Assembly (NCBI GenBank): GCA_003449595.1
Contig: DMHB01000258.1
Span: 1 to 8,394 of the forward strand
DNA length: 8,394 nucleotides
From: Microscillaceae bacterium
GTDB lineage: Bacteria; Bacteroidota; Bacteroidia; Cytophagales; Microscillaceae
Direction: 5' to 3'
In this document: piece after piece, positions 7,701 through 8,394 of the stretch
Numbering within the stretch: the stretch's first letter is position 1
Layout: each line of letters opens with the position of its first letter
Position numbers and translations under genes: made by a program
The notes under the pieces: model-generated
Seen by the model: only the letters and a program-made list of their open reading frames with translations
Database searches by the model: none
What the model was told of the DNA's origin: nothing

Positions 7701-8392
7701 GCTTCATAAAGAAAAATTCCGTTTTCGGTAGCAAACCACACTTGTTCATTTACCCAGCAAGGATGGTTGTTGATGTCGGCAGGTAAGCCTTGTGCTTTCC
7801 CTAAGGGCGTTACTTTCTGAACCTTGAAATCGTCTGTAAAAGTAATCAGAGCCAAACCACCGGCTTCTTGAGAGGCCCACAAATTGCCTTGGTCATCTTC
7901 GCAGAGGTAGTTGAATTCGTCGTTTTCAATTAGGGTGCTTTGTACCTCCCACTGGCCGCCCTGTTTTTGTAATACAAACAGCCCTTTTTGGGTAGCTACC
8001 CACACCTTTTCAGGATGTTTTTTGCTTTGCAAAAGCGAATTAACAGACTGCCCCAAAACAATATTTTTCTTGATTTCGCCTTGCTCTACCACATACACAC
8101 CTTCTAAGTGGCCTGACAACAAAGTTTCATCCACAGAACACACATCTGTAGAAAACCCGGCAGCGCCTTTCAGCACCTCGAAAGAAGGCTTTTCATTGCC
8201 TTTGGGCAGAGGCATTTGCATTAACCCTAATGAAGAGGCCACATACAGTTTGCCTTGGTGGATGAGTGTGCGGTTCAAAAAACCCACTACACCCATTCGC
8301 TCGTCCATCAAAGTAAAAGGACTATTGATTTCAATATAAGCCAACCCATTGCCTAAGGCTGCCCATAGATTCTGGTTCTTATCGATATGCAA
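4715..8392 (-). CDS. Multidomain sensor SpoIIE/PP2C phosphatase (propeller-Y_Y_Y-TM-PAS-PAS), N-terminus cut by window edge
   Basis: At least 1225 residues are visible; the frame runs off the right edge inside a propeller blade, so the true start and export signal lie outside. Residues 1-390 are two-component-regulator-type beta-propeller repeats (DKNQNLWAALGNGLAYI, KVWVATQKGLFVL, DDQGNLWASQEAGGLALI, QVWFATENGIFLY), followed by a Y_Y_Y domain (391-448: YQYFLEGFETDWSEW, YTNLREGVYTLRLRARD), a membrane helix (453-475) and a cytoplasmic coiled coil (480-565). Two PAS/PAC domains follow (565-678 and 745-857), with coiled coils carrying four AQEEExRQNM motifs, then a SINYAQNIQ linker and the SpoIIE/PP2C domain (about 990-1225). 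Metal-site acids are present: SGDFYW (Asp1018), ADCTGHGVPG (Asp1035), DGMD (1090-1093), SDG (1163-1165) and QRDD (1214-1217). The propeller and Y_Y_Y part is the sensor usually attached to hybrid histidine kinases; here the output is a phosphatase. It leads the operon upstream of kinase and SiaC genes, matching a SiaA-like role. Confidence 0.92.
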   Translation of the reverse strand: MHIDKNQNLWAALGNGLAYIEINSPFTLMDERMGVVGFLNRTLIHQGKLYVASSLGLMQMPLPKGNEKPSFEVLKGAAGFSTDVCSVDETLLSGHLEGVYVVEQGEIKKNIVLGQSVNSLLQSKKHPEKVWVATQKGLFVLQKQGGQWEVQSTLIENDEFNYLCEDDQGNLWASQEAGGLALITFTDDFKVQKVTPLGKAQGLPADINNHPCWVNEQVWFATENGIFLYEASKGKFSMHPDWAANFKTNKKNIAVKRLVADGKQVWVILENGLLLGKPEAQGWMWDETSFRLIRKANGVFVTQESVFFQTQYGIYVYQREAGANRSKNNSLKAFIYKVIDDHSKADSVFFGGWHVDNKGNIFEKQAKILVLPFAYNAIKVQFGATSFSAPEKTEYQYFLEGFETDWSEWTTQSEKEYTNLREGVYTLRLRARDVNGNISPVETFQFEILPPWYRTWLAYFVYLLFSIGFLFVTARLYGRRLRRQRNELNRKVSERTIELEQKTLQLEAQSTELKDAQLKLQDLLEEETKKKEMLQAQEEELRQNMEELVATQEEMERTQLELDAQLAAINSSSIAKAEYSIAGDLLQVNDSFAALFGMSIAEVIEQRWAIQDLFPKVDTMFFKHAGAHNSENPYQTAQEFTFNNKDGNPVFINAVFVPVRDILGQPRKIIQLAFNITETKELLEAMKKQDGKIRRSQAILERAYEQQREKTELLKAQEEEMRQNMDYLIEVQNQMREAQNELEGQLYAINNSPILKIEFSPQGYVLNANNSFFQLYGYSAHDIGKLHHKMFVSAEFAQSYEYEFFWQQLAEGKSQTGEHLRFNKKGEGIWINAVYTPVRDVEGNIYKIIKLAFDISESRNLINEIKEQNELLGAQEEEMRQNMEELITTQEAMEHKQAELEVAREELEVKNKRMAANEVVLKKAYEKMKEQEVALRQSYEELRAQEEEIRQNMEELQATQEVLREQNIKIDRKNKLITASINYAQNIQQAILPTIDSFNSHFQESFVIFKPKDIVSGDFYWLTNIEEKVLLAVADCTGHGVPGAFMSMIGHSMLNEITANQGITEPGVILELLHQGIRQRLNQTTNENHDGMDVALCSIEKQNQEFHITFAGAKRSLFYIESGLFQEIEGDRFSIGGWQREAERKFTNHRLVLPQGAILYMYSDGFADNPNPNRKKFGEKRLEALLLQNHQLAFDTQKAKLLQELENFQQKAEQRDDITLLGVRL
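5522..6787 (-). repeat. Four copies of an AQEEE-[LMI]-RQNM coiled-coil motif within the large phosphatase gene
   Basis: The motif AQEEExRQNM, followed by a helical EELxxTQExM-like stretch, occurs four times in the linkers of the large phosphatase. It starts at residue 536 (6787-6746), 716 (6247-6206), 874 (5773-5732) and 944 (5563-5522). One copy precedes PAS1, one lies between the PAS domains, and two sit in tandem between PAS2 and the phosphatase domain. Three copies keep EEL after RQNM; the second reads DYL. These are protein-level repeats with diverged codons, so they are old duplications and not a DNA repeat element. They probably form parallel dimeric signalling helices that pass conformational change from sensor to enzyme. 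Confidence 0.85.
5822..6700 (-). repeat. Tandem PAS/PAC domain duplication inside the large phosphatase
   Basis: PAS1 (residues 565-678, about 6700-6359) and PAS2 (745-857, about 6160-5822) align from end to end. QLAAINSSSIAKAEYS pairs with QLYAINNSPILKIEFS, VNDSFAALFGMS with ANNSFFQLYGYS, and INAVFVPVRD with INAVYTPVRD, and both end in LAFxI(T/S)E. PAS2 keeps the GKLHHKMFV segment seen in PAS domains of BdlA-like chemoreceptor proteins, whereas PAS1 has a different, longer loop there. The unit that was duplicated appears to include the preceding AQEEE coiled coil. The bound ligand or cofactor cannot be deduced. Confidence 0.75.
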
Positions 8393-8394
8393 AT

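Larger units (their letters stand above)
1167..8392 (-). other. Probable five-gene Sia-like phosphatase/kinase/phosphoprotein operon
   Basis: Five minus-strand genes follow one another in the order sensor phosphatase, SiaB-type kinase, SiaC-type protein, TPR phosphatase, SiaC-type protein. Gaps are 37, 85, 61 and 23 bases with the starts chosen here, and no convincing terminator hairpin separates them, so one transcript is likely. The promoter should lie beyond the right edge, upstream of the truncated first gene. The 85-base gap before the first SiaC gene is the most likely place for an internal promoter, but I see no clear Bacteroidota -7/-33 pair there. No GGDEF, HD-GYP, sigma-factor or histidine-kinase gene is included. 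Confidence 0.75.

Noticed and set aside
7331..7786. A 151-codon plus-strand open frame opposite the propeller region
   Set aside because: It is antisense to clear propeller repeats and its translation shows no domain, export signal or low-complexity-free family pattern. It is a by-product of codon use on the other strand.
7911..8339. A 142-codon plus-strand open frame near the right edge
   Set aside because: It is fully antisense to the conserved propeller coding sequence, and its Cys/Ser/Pro-rich translation is typical of a shadow frame.
4715..8392. Reading the large protein as a hybrid two-component histidine kinase
   Set aside because: The sensor half fits, but there is no His-phosphorylation box, ATPase domain or receiver. 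The C-terminus is a complete SpoIIE/PP2C phosphatase.
1..8394. Mobile element, CRISPR array, tRNA or defence system
   Set aside because: No transposase or integrase, regularly spaced DNA repeats, tRNA-like cloverleaf or defence domain was seen. All genes look like ordinary chromosomal signalling genes of similar composition.

Overview
The window looks like a chromosomal segment of a member of the Bacteroidota, probably of the Cytophagales type. The evidence is AT-rich DNA, weak or absent Shine-Dalgarno sites, and protein architectures typical of that group: a beta-propeller plus Y_Y_Y sensor, TPR-membrane-coiled-coil signalling proteins, and AQEEExRQNMEEL linkers. Species and genus cannot be read from the sequence alone.

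Layout. Two plus-strand genes occupy the left end: a small SpoIIAA/STAS-like protein (27-440) and a putative lipoprotein of unknown function (508-1158). The rest (1167-8392) is one block of five minus-strand genes, read right to left with gaps of 23 to 85 bases, so probably one operon. In transcription order they are: (1) a very large membrane phosphatase, cut by the window edge, with beta-propeller, Y_Y_Y domain, membrane helix, two PAS domains and a C-terminal SpoIIE/PP2C domain; (2) a SiaB-type GHKL serine/threonine protein kinase; (3) a SiaC-type (DUF1987) phosphoprotein; (4) a second membrane SpoIIE/PP2C phosphatase with a TPR sensor region; (5) a second SiaC-type protein. The two convergent units end only 8 bases apart.

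How the genes may work together. In Pseudomonas aeruginosa, SiaB phosphorylates SiaC on a threonine, the membrane phosphatase SiaA removes the phosphate, and unphosphorylated SiaC activates the diguanylate cyclase SiaD. This window holds clear counterparts of kinase, phosphatase and substrate, but with two phosphatases carrying different sensors, two substrates and one kinase. No GGDEF cyclase lies within the window. The simplest reading is an expanded Sia-like partner-switching module in which two signal inputs converge on a small phosphoprotein pair whose output target is not visible here. The family assignments are strong. The circuit wiring is inference.

No RNA genes, insertion sequences, CRISPR arrays or gene-free stretches over 300 bases were seen.
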